A stretch of 64,000 bases of DNA, from contig MCFL01000014.1 in the NCBI GenBank assembly GCA_002102555.1, positions 186,001 to 250,000 of the forward strand, read 5' to 3'. Made by a program: the position numbers and the translations under genes. Below the pieces are notes generated by a model. That model saw only the letters and a program-made list of their open reading frames with translations. It searched no databases and was not told the origin of the DNA. Shown in pieces: positions 53,958 to 64,000 of this stretch; the stretch's first letter is position 1; each line of letters opens with the position of its first letter. The stretch is from Catenaria anguillulae PL171. Taxonomy: Eukaryota; Blastocladiomycota; Blastocladiomycetes; Blastocladiales; Catenariaceae.

Positions 53958-56900
53958 TCACGTTGGTCGACACTCTTGCACCAACACAAACAAGGTCGCG
54001 GCTGCGTCCCTCACCTCCTCCGCAACCTTGTCGGCGGCGGCTCTCATGGTCAAGTCACAAAAATGCGCTGCAATCCGCTCCCATGGAATCGGGGTCTGCT
54101 CGCCCAAACCGCCGCCACCTCCTCTCTCCCCAACATTTGGCCGATTGTGATCGACAAGCCCAACCACATCCGGAAACTCGGCCAGCGCACTCAGCGCAGC
54201 CTGCACGTCATCGGCCGACACGGCCGCCGCAGCCGTTGGTACAGTTGGCGATAATGGCGGCACCAACCACGCCGCCGCTCCCCCCGCCGGTACCGCAGCC
54301 ACGGCCGTCGTCCCTGGTCGACTAACCGCGCCTCCCCGACGAGCCCTGGCCTCGGCCCTCGCCAACAATGGCAACACGACCTTGAGTGTGGCCACGAGCC
54401 TGGGCAGCGACTCGCTCGGGACCCGATCCAACCCTGCATAAGCCCGAGCACAATGTCCACGACGGGCATTGGGTGGCACTGCAAGCAAGGCATGAGGAGC
54501 ACGGGCAACCCGACCATGCCGCGAATCGCAATCATGGCCGTGTCCATGAACCCGCGCAGCGGCAGCAAGTGCCCGACGCGCGCAAATAAGAGCGTGGATG
54601 CAACCGGGTTGCGTGCCAGGTCCGCGTCACATGTGGCTGGGTCGATGCGTGGAAGAAGCGCCGCAAGCGCATGTAGAGCAAGGTGTTCGGCGTTGACAGC
54701 GTCGGCGGGGCCAATGAACGGGGCCGTCGAGGTCGGAGGGTGGCCGTCGGGTAAGGTGGTGGTGCCCGGTGATGTGATTGCGACGGCGGGCGAAAGCTGC
54801 AGGGCTGTTGGGTGGTTGGCGAGTGTGCATAGGGCGAGATTGAGACGCGGCAGGTAGGAACGTGTCCATAACAGCCAAAACAGGACGAGGTCCATGGTGG
54901 AAGAAATGAACGCCGAGCGGGTTGGAATGGAAAGGTGCGCTCTTCGCTTGGGCGTGCGGCCGTTTTCAGCGTCAGCGTCAGTTGGCGGAGTGGATAGTGG
55001 GAGCTTGCTCATGTCCAAATCGAGCACAACGTTGGAAACAATCACTACCACCTGGTGCACAATGGTCACTAGGGCATCCACAACCGCATGCGACCGACCC
55101 AATGGTCGCAGCCGCCGCGCATGATGCTCGCGGCCCGATTCGTTGGATATACTCCACCAAGGGCCGCAAGTACCCACAACATGGTCAATCCTGGGCAGGC
55201 AGATTGTCACGACCCTCGCCAATACCCCAAGCACACGTGGCAAGGACGAAATGAGCTGCTTGTGATCAAACGACCAATTGCGCATAACCTGCAGCGACTC
55301 GACGGCCGTCTCAAGCAACTGCAATACTTTTGCCCGGTCCGATTCCGAGACGGACTGGTCCATGGGCAACAAGTAAGCGATGGGATCACACTCGTCGGCA
55401 TCGCCACTCTCCTCTTCCTCCCCGCCACAGCCAATCCGCTCGGTCATTTCCAATGCCTGCTCAAGGCTCTTGATAGCCACCTCAGCCACGGTCCTGACCA
55501 ACTGCGGACTCTGATCCACAGGCACCGCCGCCTCTTGTACCACCGACGTGACCAGCAAAACGTTGAGCGCGCTCGCCACCTCATGCTGCAACCCGCTCGC
55601 CAGCTGGCACGTGAGCGCACGTACATCGAGCACAGCCAAATCCGCAGCCACTTGCGTTGGGTCGTTGCGAATCGCGGCGCGTAGCCGCGTCATGCCCGTG
55701 AGCTCAAACCCGCCCTGCAAAATGTCCATCAGGTACCGGTTGACGGCAATCAGGTCCAGCCCGGCGGCTTGCTGGCCCAGCTCTTGCGGGAAGAATCGTG
55801 GGTGGTATTTCTTGTACTCGTAGACTTGCAGGTCCTTGGGCGGGAATGGGTCCGAGTCGTCCGAGGCGTCGCGGTAGCAATGGCGTTGATGTCCGCGGGG
55901 TCCGTGGTAACACCGAGCAGGGTGTAGCCAGGCGGAACGAGTGGTGGCGGCACCGGTGCAGGTGGAGGCGGTGGCATGGGTTGGCGCATGGGTTGAGATT
56001 GCGTCTGTTGCGTTTGTTGTTGGGCAAAGCGGGTGGAGCAGCCGTGGGTGCGCCAACCATGGCACGCTGTGGAAGAAGGCCAGGTTGCATTGCCGGCGAG
56101 AGCGGGTGAAATGGGGTCGATGGTATAGACGACGCGACCGACTGCGATCCCGATTGCTGCTGGTGTTGTGCGTTCATGTCAAAGCCGGGCTTCATGCCAG
56201 CGCTCGTCGGTGCTGCTTGCGCCATCCCGGCACCGGCTCCTCCCGCCGCGGACGCCGCGTCACTGCCCGCCACCGGATCCATGGGCTTGAGCCCTTTGGC
56301 CTCTTCAAGCGGCACAAGAAACGTGGTGTAATGCTTGCGCAAAAAACTCGGCACATTTGAATTGTCGCTGGGATACCCGAGCTTGGTTCCCACACCGCGC
56401 CACTGCTTTGCGTTACTCATTTTCGCATACCCTCCTTCGGCTTGCACGATCTCCCAGACCTTTTTGAAGTCGAGCGCGATGCCGCCTTGATAAAAGTGAC
56501 GGAACGTGAGCCCGCGCGATTTGAGCACGGGCAAGAGTTCGGCGTAGAATGGGTCCGAGGCCATGAGGTCGCGCTCTTCAGCAGCCGTGAGCCCAGCCTT
56601 GGCGCGGCGCGCAGCGGCCGTGGGGTCTTTGCTTGTGCTGGAACCAGCGGTGCTGGAGTCGTAGACATGGTCGACGCGGTGGTGTTGGAGCGCTGCGTGG
56701 GTAACGGTTGTGAGGATGGACCAGGCGTGGACGAAGAATGAGGATCGGCTGAAGCCGATTCGGGCATGGATTGGAGCATGGTGGGCTGCATGGCTGGTGT
56801 GGACATGTTGGACGAACCGGGCTGAGGAAGAGAAGTGGTGGTTTGTTGTTGCATTGCGCGCAATTGCTGCATGTTTGCCGGTGTTGGTTGCTGTGCGAGG

Positions 56901-57696
56901 TACTGCGGATGTTGAGACAGCGGTTGAATCTGCCCGGGCGTGAATTGCCGCTGTTGCTGGAACTGCATTGGAAGCATGGCTTGCTGGGGATTGAATCCTC
57001 CGCCCATTGGAGACTGCTGGTTCCCCATGCCAAGTGCAGCAAATTGGTTTTGCCTAACAAGTAAAAGTATGCACCATTCCGTCAAGCAAATAGGACGACG
57101 GCAGTGATTAGGTTGGGCACGCACCCAAACGAGTGATCTTGAGCAGAGTTCACACCCATCCCCATTCCAGGCATGGTCCCATTGCCGCTTCCCCCATTTG
57201 CGGATCCCTGCGATTGGCCAGATGCTTGTGCCTCGATCGCATGAAAGGCTAGGTTGGCCGAGGCAGGATTGCTCACCATTCCTGGGTTGGCCCAGTTGAT
57301 GGGCTGTGTTGCAGGTGAAGGTGCAGTGGACTGGTTTTGGGCTTGCTGCTGTTGCTGCTGCAGAATGAATTGCTGGTGCATCTGCTGTTGCAAAAACGCT
57401 TGCTGCTGCTGCTGTTGCTGTTGTTGCTGAAAGAGCCCCTGGTTGTACTGCTGCTGCATCTGAGGATTTGCCTGCATAAAGTTCTGTGCTGCTTGGGCCT
57501 GCAAGAATGCCTGCTGCTGCTGCTGTTGCGAGAATTGTGGCTGTTGCAGTTGGAACTGCTGGTGGTTTTGCTGTTGCTGCTGCTGCTGCTGTTGGAAGGC
57601 AAACATTGCAGGATCAAAGCCGCTGCCACCACCACCGGACGAGGGGACACCGCCTGAGTACTGTTGTGGCACATTCTGCTGCTGTTGTTGTTGCTG

Positions 57697-57727
<31 letters not shown>

Positions 57728-57843
57728 TGCATCCATGCAGAAGGAAGCAGGACGTCGGTGGCAAACTGGTCATTGGGATTGGCGGCGCTGGCAGCTGAAG
57801 GCGCGCTGGCGCTTATGTTTGGGGGCGATCCGGTTTGGTTCAT
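53958..57843 (-). CDS. SWI1: Swi1-like ARID subunit of the SWI/SNF chromatin remodeller
   Basis: Swi1/ARID1 is a DNA-binding subunit of SWI/SNF. Exon 1 starts at ATG 57843 (MNQTGSPPNISASAPS) and ends at 57125. It carries very long glutamine tracts (18 Gln near 57672-57727 and several of 5-10). Intron 57124-57054 (GTGCGTGCCC to TGTTAG) joins FG to QNQFAALGMGN. More Gln/Pro/Met-rich sequence leads to the ARID domain: DPFYAELLPVLKSRGLTFRH, LDFKKVWEIVQAEGGYAKMS and KQWRGVGTKLGYPSDNSNV. After a linker, the C-terminal helical part reads YHPRFFPQELGQQAAGLDLI, VNRYLMDILQGGFELTGMT, LNVLLVTSVVQEAAVPVDQ and MDLVLFWLLWTRSYLPRLN. This matches the armadillo-like C-terminal domain of fungal Swi1. It ends at 53958. 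Frame changes near 56650, 55990, 55880 and 54440 all have the sign of one missing base. Confidence 0.85.
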
Positions 57844-58122
57844 GGCGAAAGGGGTATAGAGGTCGGCAGAGGGCACTTGCGGCGAGTGACTTACATTGCT
57901 CTGACTCTGTGTATGTCTGTAAAATGAATGTTCATATTCGTTACTTCTGATCGTGGTTGCTCGTTGCACCTGCACGCGGACGGTTTGGCCGCCGATCGTG
58001 CGGCGCAACTTCAAGTCCAGAAGCCCCTAAACACCTATACATATCATACACTGTCGAGAGAACAAGTGCATATTTACATGAATAGTATAGGAGCATCAAA
58101 CTACCTCGTGAAATTAAGCACA

Positions 58123-58638
58123 ATGGCCGCATCTCCCGCATTTCCCACCCTGACGCATACGGCAAAGTTTCTCGACGACCCCATCGCGTTCCACGTCCTG
58201 GCCTTGGGCAGTCACTGTGGATCTGGGCCGGCCCTGCTGGCTCTGGGTCCGCTACCATGCCCAATCTCACTGTTTCGGTCAATTTCTCCGAGGCTGCTGC
58301 TCCCTCAGCCTCCACTCTGTTTGGGGCAACCATTTCCAACCCGGGCGAGCTTGTCGCAAGGCGCTTAGGTGCGTGTTTTATCAATATTCTAGCCCTGCGT
58401 GCTTGCTGAGCAACAACCCAAACTGACTCACTGCAATTGCAATTGCAAATGCGCCCAAACAGCAACCAAGTTCCCTGAAATCCAGTTCTTTGTGACGCTG
58501 GCGCTGGACGAATCCAACGAAATGCTGGCTTCGTGGGCAGAGCGCCAGTTGCACCCGCTTGTTGCCCGGGCACTTGCTTCTCCGTCGGAAACTGAATCAA
58601 GGGCTACAGCCCTGCCAGAAAGCAATGTATCCAGATAA
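58123..58638 (+). CDS. PSMG4: Proteasome assembly chaperone 4
   Basis: PSMG4/Pac4 (yeast Poc4/Irc25 partner class) helps assemble the proteasome alpha ring. Start ATG 58123 (MAASPAFPTLTHTAKFLDDP). The landmarks are IAFHVLALG, then one frame change near 58208, QSLWIWAGPAGSG, PNLTVSVNFSEAAAPSAST and LFGATISNPGELVARRL. Intron 58370-58462 (GTGCGTGTT to AAACAG) splits the following Ala codon. Exon 2 then reads TKFPEIQFFVTLALDESNE. The order FHV...LxxWxG, then AMxSxxxxxPxSTxLxG, then LAxRLAxKxxxQVFVS is that of the PAC4 family. The protein is about 140 residues, near the family's 120-130. It shares a 279-base divergent promoter with SWI1. Confidence 0.75.
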
Positions 58639-60415
58639 CAGGACTGTACAAACTGTGCTCGAGTCGGTACTTACGCAAGCATCAATGTATATTCATCTTG
58701 TCCATCATGTGCCTCTTCGTTGCACACAATCTGTCCTACTGATCGACATGTGCGATCAGGCCAGATTGACTCCCACAGCGCTGCCGGTGCATGTTTTGGG
58801 GTCAAACATGACAGAAACTTCGGGATGTTTCTACAGTGTTTCCCAGATTTGTCGGGCCCGGTTTGCCTTTGTTTTCATTCTTGCAAACATACACGTCGAA
58901 TGTTTCTCGGCAAAACTTGACAAAACATGCCTCAGGAAAAGGTTCAAAAGCGAATTATCCGGTGCCATGTATGCCTCACGTTTGTCGAGTTTGCTGCGCG
59001 TTAACCAGTTAAAAAAAACGCCCGCGATATTGCGGGACGAATCCCACAATAGCGCAGATGAATTGCAAGCAAGGACACAAGGAAGCAAGGTTGGTGCAGC
59101 AGTGGATAAATACATTGCAAGGTTCAAAGGAGCAACAAGCGACGAGGTGGTAGAGGAGAGGTGAAACAAAAGTGCGAATGGGGTGGGAACGTTGCGCGAG
59201 TGCAATGAAGTGACCTTGGAACATCTGCGACAGAGTGGCAGTGAGGCAATGAATGATCAGTCCAGAGATTCAAGCGCGATGACACGAATGTGACATGTGG
59301 GTCAGCGTACACCATCAAGCACAATGAAGCAGCCAGTTGACGATGGGGCAAAGCTCTGTTCTTGGTGTTGGGTAGAAGGTCAGACAAGTGACGGTTAGCG
59401 GCAGGCATGTGTAAGAAGGGTGGGCAGGTCATAAACGGCAGTAAGACATTAAACGAACGACTGGATACGTACCAATACGTGGGTGAAGAAAGACAAAGGA
59501 GCAGAAGGTGACGTACCAAGACACATCCGATGTCAAGGATATCGGCGCAAAAAACAGGCCGGGTGCATGTCGAATGAGAATGGCGAAGGAATAAGTCAGA
59601 GAGGGGCGGGTGGACGGCTCCAACGTGCTATTAATCCCAGACCGTAAAGGTACATTAAGTCAGTGGCGCTTCAGCATAATGGCCGACACGGAGCATACAT
59701 ATGTTCTGTCGCGTCAGTGACTGTGGGCGGATAAGGGAGTGAGTTGAGGATTGGGCTGCTCGGGACGCGAAAACAGTGACAAACTGAGTGAGTGGGTTGG
59801 AAAGAGCGGTGGGCGCCAATGTGTCGTGATGAATCAAAAGTACAACATGAGAGGAAGGCGAGCGAGGTATCGAGGCATGCGAACGGGTGCGACACGGGGG
59901 CGTGCTGCAGGAGTGGAACAACAATACAGTCGAGGGATGCTCTGAAGGGAGCCAACAGCAGTGCAGTTAGCCGAGGCGATCAGGCGGGGAAGGGGGAGGA
60001 GAAGGCGCTGGCGGGGGGCGACAGCTGTGGGAAGGAGTTGTTAACGACGAAAGGGCACGAAGCTGTCCTATGATACGAGAGAGGGTACATAAGGTGGCAA
60101 GAGGTCATGGGCCGCGGGGGCCATTTGCTTTTAAGTCCACATGCTGTCAACTCAACTCAAGGTTCTGCCGATCGTCGCCGCGAATGGTACATAATTCTTT
60201 CACGCGGCTCCCGTCAAAAGGCAGGGAGGGCCTTGGATGCCTCGGATCTCCGTGACGCGTCGAGAAACCTGAGAAACCATCAAGAAACCCATCACGTGAA
60301 CGTTTCCTCACAAGTTTGTCGTCCGCCAAACCCAGCTCGGCAGCGCTGTGTCCGATATTATTTTGCTGAACATGTATACGATGGGTCATTGGACCGTCCA
60401 TTACGACTGCGCGCA
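58639..60415. other. Intergenic region, no gene recognised
   Basis: 1.8 kb with no recognised gene. An open stretch ending at 59164 (VDKYIARFKGATSDEVVEER) is partly protein-like but has no domain or upstream support. Purine-rich sequence lies near 59860-60100. The leader of the Ima1-like gene is at the right end. Confidence 0.35.
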
Positions 60416-62774
60416 ATGAATTTCAATGCAATACAGGAGCCTGTCTACTCGGCGCCCGCCCTTGCCGCCGCCCTGTCGGTTCTCATCCTGGCACTCGTCG
60501 CCCTGAATGCATTCTGCCGCCGACTCCGGCAAGCAGCCGAATTGACGGCCACCTGCTTCTACTGCTCGCAGACTGTGACTGTGCCACAAAAACACTTGAA
60601 ATACGCCTTTCTATGTCCGCACTGCCAGGCATTCAACCGATTTGACAAGGTTTGCCCACCCTCCCCGCCCTGGCTGCCGCCGTCACACGATTCTTGGTCA
60701 CTGACTACTTGCCTGCCCATGTGTCGTTCAAGGATGGCGAGTTTGTCCACATTGCCATGTACGAATCCGAAGCGAGCAACCGAAATCCGACCTCCTTCCG
60801 CCGCCGCCGTCTTCAATGTCGACCATTCTTCGTTGATTGGCGCTCCAGCGGTCACCAACGCTGCCGACTTGCTTTGCAAGACCTGCATTGACGACCAAAC
60901 ACTGTGGTTGAGAGGCATTTCAGCACACGACGAGGAAGACATTGTACGTTGGTGCTCTCGTCTCTTGTCATCTGCCTCCCGACACTCGATCGGCTGACCA
61001 CAGCAAAATGTGTAGCAAAACAACAAACATGTCCTTTACAACACTCTTTGTGATGCCTGTCAGGATAAACTCAATGAGTACTGGCCCAAGCATTTGGATT
61101 GGTACATGGCCGGTGCCCTCGCTTCGGTGTCTGAACCGCTGCGCCCGCCTCACCTCCAGCCAAACCTGATTGGTCAAGTTCCTGCTCATCTTCACGCTTT
61201 CCACTCCCGGATATCTGTCCTGGTGACGGTCATTCCATGGATCTACTGTTTTTTGGTCATTCTACGTACGCCTCTACTCGATTCCCCACTATCCAACGGA
61301 GGAGTTTCCCTGTCGCTTCACTAACACCACAACCCCTGCTCGCACATAGATATGCTGCAGCTGGTTTCTCTGGCTCCAGTTCCAACCTCGTTGACGGCGC
61401 TTGCCGACAGTTGGACCGGGGCGATCGCCTGTGTTTGTATCGTTGCATCGTTCTACGTGCAACTTGTGATCCACAATCCACTCTACGTCGCCTACCATCA
61501 CCACACACGCCACAAGTCTCATCGCAAGCTTTTCAACAAGACTCTTTTCATGTATCGCGTATGTTGCTCGCACTTCTATTCTTCTTCGTTGTCCACTCCA
61601 TTCCACTCTGCATTAACAACCACATACCGAAATATCAACAAAGGCAAAGTGCATCTTAATTCAGTGCCTGGTTGAGGCCGCACAAGTTTTCCTCTTGACC
61701 GTCCCATGCGCGGACACGCAAACTCGCACCACTTGCTTCGTGTCTATTCTTTTCACTGTCCTTTCCTATCGTTGGGTACGTGCAATATCAGCGCATTCCA
61801 CATGTCGTGTATTTCTCTTACACCAGACAGACGACATTCATCAACAGACGATCAAGCACGGCCGTGTCATTCTCTGTTCGTACACTTATGCATATACGGC
61901 CAACGTCAAGGCCGACATCAATGACCTGCGCGCCAAACTCGGCCTCCAACCTTCACCTCTTGTCGAAAACCAACACTTGTCATCTTCCATCACACCCTCA
62001 TCCCCAAAACAGCCCCCACCCACTCTCCCGAAGCCAATGACCCCCAATGCGGCCGCCGACCATATCCAACTCTTCAGTCTATGCTCACCGGCCACCCCAA
62101 CACCTCGCGACCACCACCAACGAACCAACCCAGTTTTCCAAGTACCTGCATCTGCATTGGACCCATCCACTATCCCTCGTCCGCAAGGCTTTGGCCACAA
62201 CAACAACTTCCGACCCGCCATGAACGCCCGCCCGCACGTTGCCAATCAGTTTTCACTCCCGTCTCTGTCCAAATTTGCGCCGTTTGCTGCCGCAAAGTCC
62301 ATGGTCGACACGTCGTCTGCGTGGGGTGTTGCTGCTCAAAACCAAGCAGCCGAGATTCAGCAATGCAACGACGCACGCATCGCACAGCAAGCAATGCAAG
62401 CTGAGGCGGCCAAAGTCAATGCCCTCAAGCCAAGCGGGGCACCTGGGTATACGGCTGGCGTTTTGATGAGCGAAGATGACGATGGCGAAGATGATAGCAC
62501 CACACCTAGTTTTGGATGGCTTCGTCGGCGACGTGGAGTAGAGTCTATGCCAATGGTAGAATGGCACGATCCTGACGCCATGGACGTGGACCCGCCCGCT
62601 TCGCCCGTGCAGTCCCCGTCGACCCGCAGCGTCCCACACGCGCCTGGCCCGAGACTGTGGCAAAACACCCCGGCGCAGTCGGCGTTCGACCACCAGACCG
62701 CTAGTCGCAAACGCACGCCTGCGGATCGGAATTGGTTTGAGATCGAGGAGCAGATTGATCACATCAAGTTTTAG
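60416..62774 (+). CDS. Ima1/TMEM201-like inner nuclear membrane protein
   Basis: Ima1 (TMEM201/NET5/Samp1 in animals) is an inner nuclear membrane protein that couples chromatin or microtubules to the envelope. Start ATG 60416 (MNFNAIQEPVYSAPALAA) with one helix (AAALSVLILALVALNAFC). The hallmark zinc-finger-like domain follows: ATCFYCSQTVTVPQKHLKYA, FLCPHCQAFNRFDK. Intron 60651-60733 leads to DGEFVHIAMYESEASNRN. After a frame change near 60770 come SLIGAPAVTNAADLLCKTC, intron 60944-61015 and NNKHVLYNTLCDACQDKLNE. More exons hold helices: VLVTVIPWIYCFLVIL, then (after an intron near 61266-61351) IACVCIVASFYVQLVIHNP, then AKCILIQCLVEAAQVFLLTV and VSILFTVLSYRW. The C-terminal soluble part (NDLRAKLGLQPSPLV; TPSFGWLRRRR) ends at TAG 62772. 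Two CxxC pairs are visible in each finger half. Confidence 0.78.
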
Positions 62775-62971
62775 GGTTGTCAAGGAGTCTAATGTGTATA
62801 TATACCCCAACTATCTGTTTTGTTTGTTTCCGTCGTCTACTGTTGTCAAAGTTTCACTTGTCCGAGAAAAAAAAAGAGAAAAAAAAAAACAGGTTTGTGT
62901 TAGCAGCATACATACAACAATCAAATCAATTACCGAAAACCGGCTATGCTTTCGAGTTGACGGCTGAGTGT

Positions 62972-64000
62972 TCAGTTGACGGCCGAATTAGGCCGAACCA
63001 TCGACGCATGCTCAAACTGCGACTCGCTCGCTCCAGCGCCCGTCTGCCTCACAACCCCTCCAGACCTTTTGGGCGACTTTGCCGTTCCCGAAGCAAACCG
63101 CGAGGTACTGGGCGAGCGGGATCGAGCCGTCCGAGCACCTTTCAGCTGCTTTGCCGACGTGCGGCTTGGAAGCGGGTGCGCTGGCTCGGTGAACTGCACG
63201 TGGTCGTTGCCTCCCATGATGGACACAAACCGGGGCGGCGATCCGGTCGACGGGTCGGTGGCAAACTCGTCAAAGCCAGTGATGGTTTGATCGTGTTCGG
63301 CATGCGCACGGGCGCTTGGTGCTTGATGGTGAAGAGTCGAGAGTTGAGGTTGCGGTGACGGATGAGCCCAGTCCGAAATGATACTGGCTGGGTACGAGCG
63401 GTGATTCTCGTGCGCTAGGCGGACGTGAGACGAGCCGGCAAGCTCGGGCGATGATGCGACGGGCTGGGTAACAACTGCGCTCAAGTTTCCAATAGATTGG
63501 TCACCGATATGGGTTGAGCGAGCGTTGGTTGACGATGCAAACGTCGATGGTGCTTGACCACGCAGCCTGCGCAACTCGTCGTCTAACCGGGCAAGCGACT
63601 TGTTTGCCGCCTCAAATCGCAACCGCATGATGGTCAGTTCGCGGTCCCGCACAATGAGCTGGTTTTGGAGCTGCTCACACTGTGTATTGGCCTCGCGAAT
63701 CGTGCGATCGAGGCGGGCAACTTCGGTCCGCAGGTCATCTCGTTCCGCACGCAGCGACTCGAGCTGCTGGCCAAGCGATACTGCACGCGCGTCGCGTTGC
63801 GTGATTTGGAGCTCCATTTCTTGGACACGCTGGGCCGTTTCCTTGCGAACACGGTCGAGATCTTGACGCAAACGGTCCGATTCCACGGCCATGCGCTCGC
63901 GGTCCGATTTGGAGGCAGAGCTGACGGTCGCGAGCTCGCTCCGCAGGTCGGCGACTTGCTCGTGCAGTTGGTCAACAATACCCTCTGACTTTGACAGTGC
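62972..64000 (-). CDS. Coiled-coil protein, truncated by the window edge
   Basis: The frame is open to the right edge, so the N-terminus lies outside the window. Visible from the edge: KSEGIVDQLHEQVADLRSEL, then a long heptad-rich coiled coil (RLRQDLDRVRKETAQRVQEM, LGQQLESLRAERDDLRTEVA, LIVRDRELTIMRLRFEAANK). After LARLDDELRRLRGQ the protein becomes Ser/His/Pro-rich and disordered. It ends with a basic, Ser-rich tail (RSRSPSTSRFASGTAKSPKR) and TGA at 62972. No family recognised. A cytoskeletal or trafficking scaffold would fit but is only a guess. It is convergent with the Ima1-like gene, 197 bases apart. Confidence 0.7.
   Translation of the reverse strand, partial: ALSKSEGIVDQLHEQVADLRSELATVSSASKSDRERMAVESDRLRQDLDRVRKETAQRVQEMELQITQRDARAVSLGQQLESLRAERDDLRTEVARLDRTIREANTQCEQLQNQLIVRDRELTIMRLRFEAANKSLARLDDELRRLRGQAPSTFASSTNARSTHIGDQSIGNLSAVVTQPVASSPELAGSSHVRLAHENHRSYPASIISDWAHPSPQPQLSTLHHQAPSARAHAEHDQTITGFDEFATDPSTGSPPRFVSIMGGNDHVQFTEPAHPLPSRTSAKQLKGARTARSRSPSTSRFASGTAKSPKRSGGVVRQTGAGASESQFEHASMVRPNSAVN

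Noticed and set aside
57337-57657. Plus-strand Leu-rich frame resembling a hydrophobic protein
   Set aside because: It is the antisense of the CAG/CAA glutamine tracts in SWI1, which give runs of Leu.
58640-59164. A plus-strand gene ending VDKYIARFKGATSDEVVEER
   Set aside because: Only the last ~60 residues look protein-like. There is no domain, no plausible start and no splice support.
1-64000. Programmed ribosomal frameshifting as the general explanation for frame changes
   Set aside because: The sites share no slippery sequence or stop-codon context, and they fall at many different positions within domains and low-complexity linkers.
1-64000. tRNA or rRNA genes, CRISPR arrays and insertion sequences
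   Set aside because: I scanned for TTCGA-type T-loops with matching stems, for regularly spaced repeats and for terminal inverted repeats, and found none that held up by eye. A tRNAscan or Infernal run would be decisive.

Overview
The window looks like nuclear DNA of an early-diverging, zoospore-forming fungus (Blastocladiomycota- or Chytridiomycota-like). This is inferred from gene content, not from a species match. Fungal-type genes sit side by side: a Swi1-like SWI/SNF subunit with a glutamine-rich N-terminus, a Tul1/Dsc-type Golgi ubiquitin ligase, an Ima1-type nuclear membrane protein, a Gyp5/EVI5-like RabGAP, a Mid1/NALF-type secreted protein and an rvt-type domesticated reverse transcriptase. 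An SSNA1 homologue (centriole and basal body) fits a lineage with flagellated cells. Introns are mostly 60-110 bp with GTACGT- or GTATGT-like donors and CAG/TAG acceptors. Gene density is about one per 2.5 kb, and neighbours often share divergent promoters.

Layout. 0.8-4.7 kb: an unrecognised proline-rich gene and a His-rich tandem-repeat gene. 5.6-8.7 kb (-): an RRM-YTH m6A reader. 11.1-13.9 kb (+): a type II membrane LEA-like protein and TMEM220. 14.0-15.2 kb (-): 3-ketodihydrosphingosine reductase. 15.8-17.1 kb (+): a PPR-like protein. 18.3-20.5 kb (-): a SAP-domain, polyQ protein. 23.8-25.3 kb (+): a degenerate copy of the DEAD-box helicase Dbp5. 25.3-26.9 kb: an unrecognised spliced gene. 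27.2-28.8 kb (-): a GPR107-like protein, divergent from an alpha/beta hydrolase (29.2-30.5). 30.6-31.1 kb (-): SSNA1. 31.5-32.5 kb (+): a Mid1/NALF-like protein. 35.6-38.4 kb (-): Tul1, divergent from the copper chaperone CCS1 (38.7-39.5). 39.5-40.8 kb (-): a LolD/MacB-type ABC ATPase. 41.4 kb: an ACT-domain protein. 42.0-42.8 kb (-): a mitochondrial HMG-box protein. 44-48.7 kb (+): the RabGAP. 49.6 kb: a metallothionein-like protein. 50.7-53.8 kb (+): the rvt reverse transcriptase. 54-57.8 kb (-): Swi1, divergent from the proteasome chaperone PSMG4 (58.1-58.6). 60.4-62.8 kb (+): the Ima1-like protein. 63-64 kb (-): a coiled-coil protein cut by the right edge.

Many otherwise conserved genes change reading frame one or more times with no intron that could explain it. 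Almost every change has the sign of one missing base. The simplest reading is deletion-biased consensus error in the assembly, so a frameshift alone is not treated here as proof of a pseudogene. The Dbp5 copy is different: it also carries substitutions in catalytic motifs and a nonsense codon.

The two most notable items are the rvt-type reverse transcriptase, whose N-terminus looks like a mitochondrial presequence, and the decayed Dbp5 copy. The genes are mainly unrelated housekeeping functions, and I see no operon-like or biosynthetic cluster.
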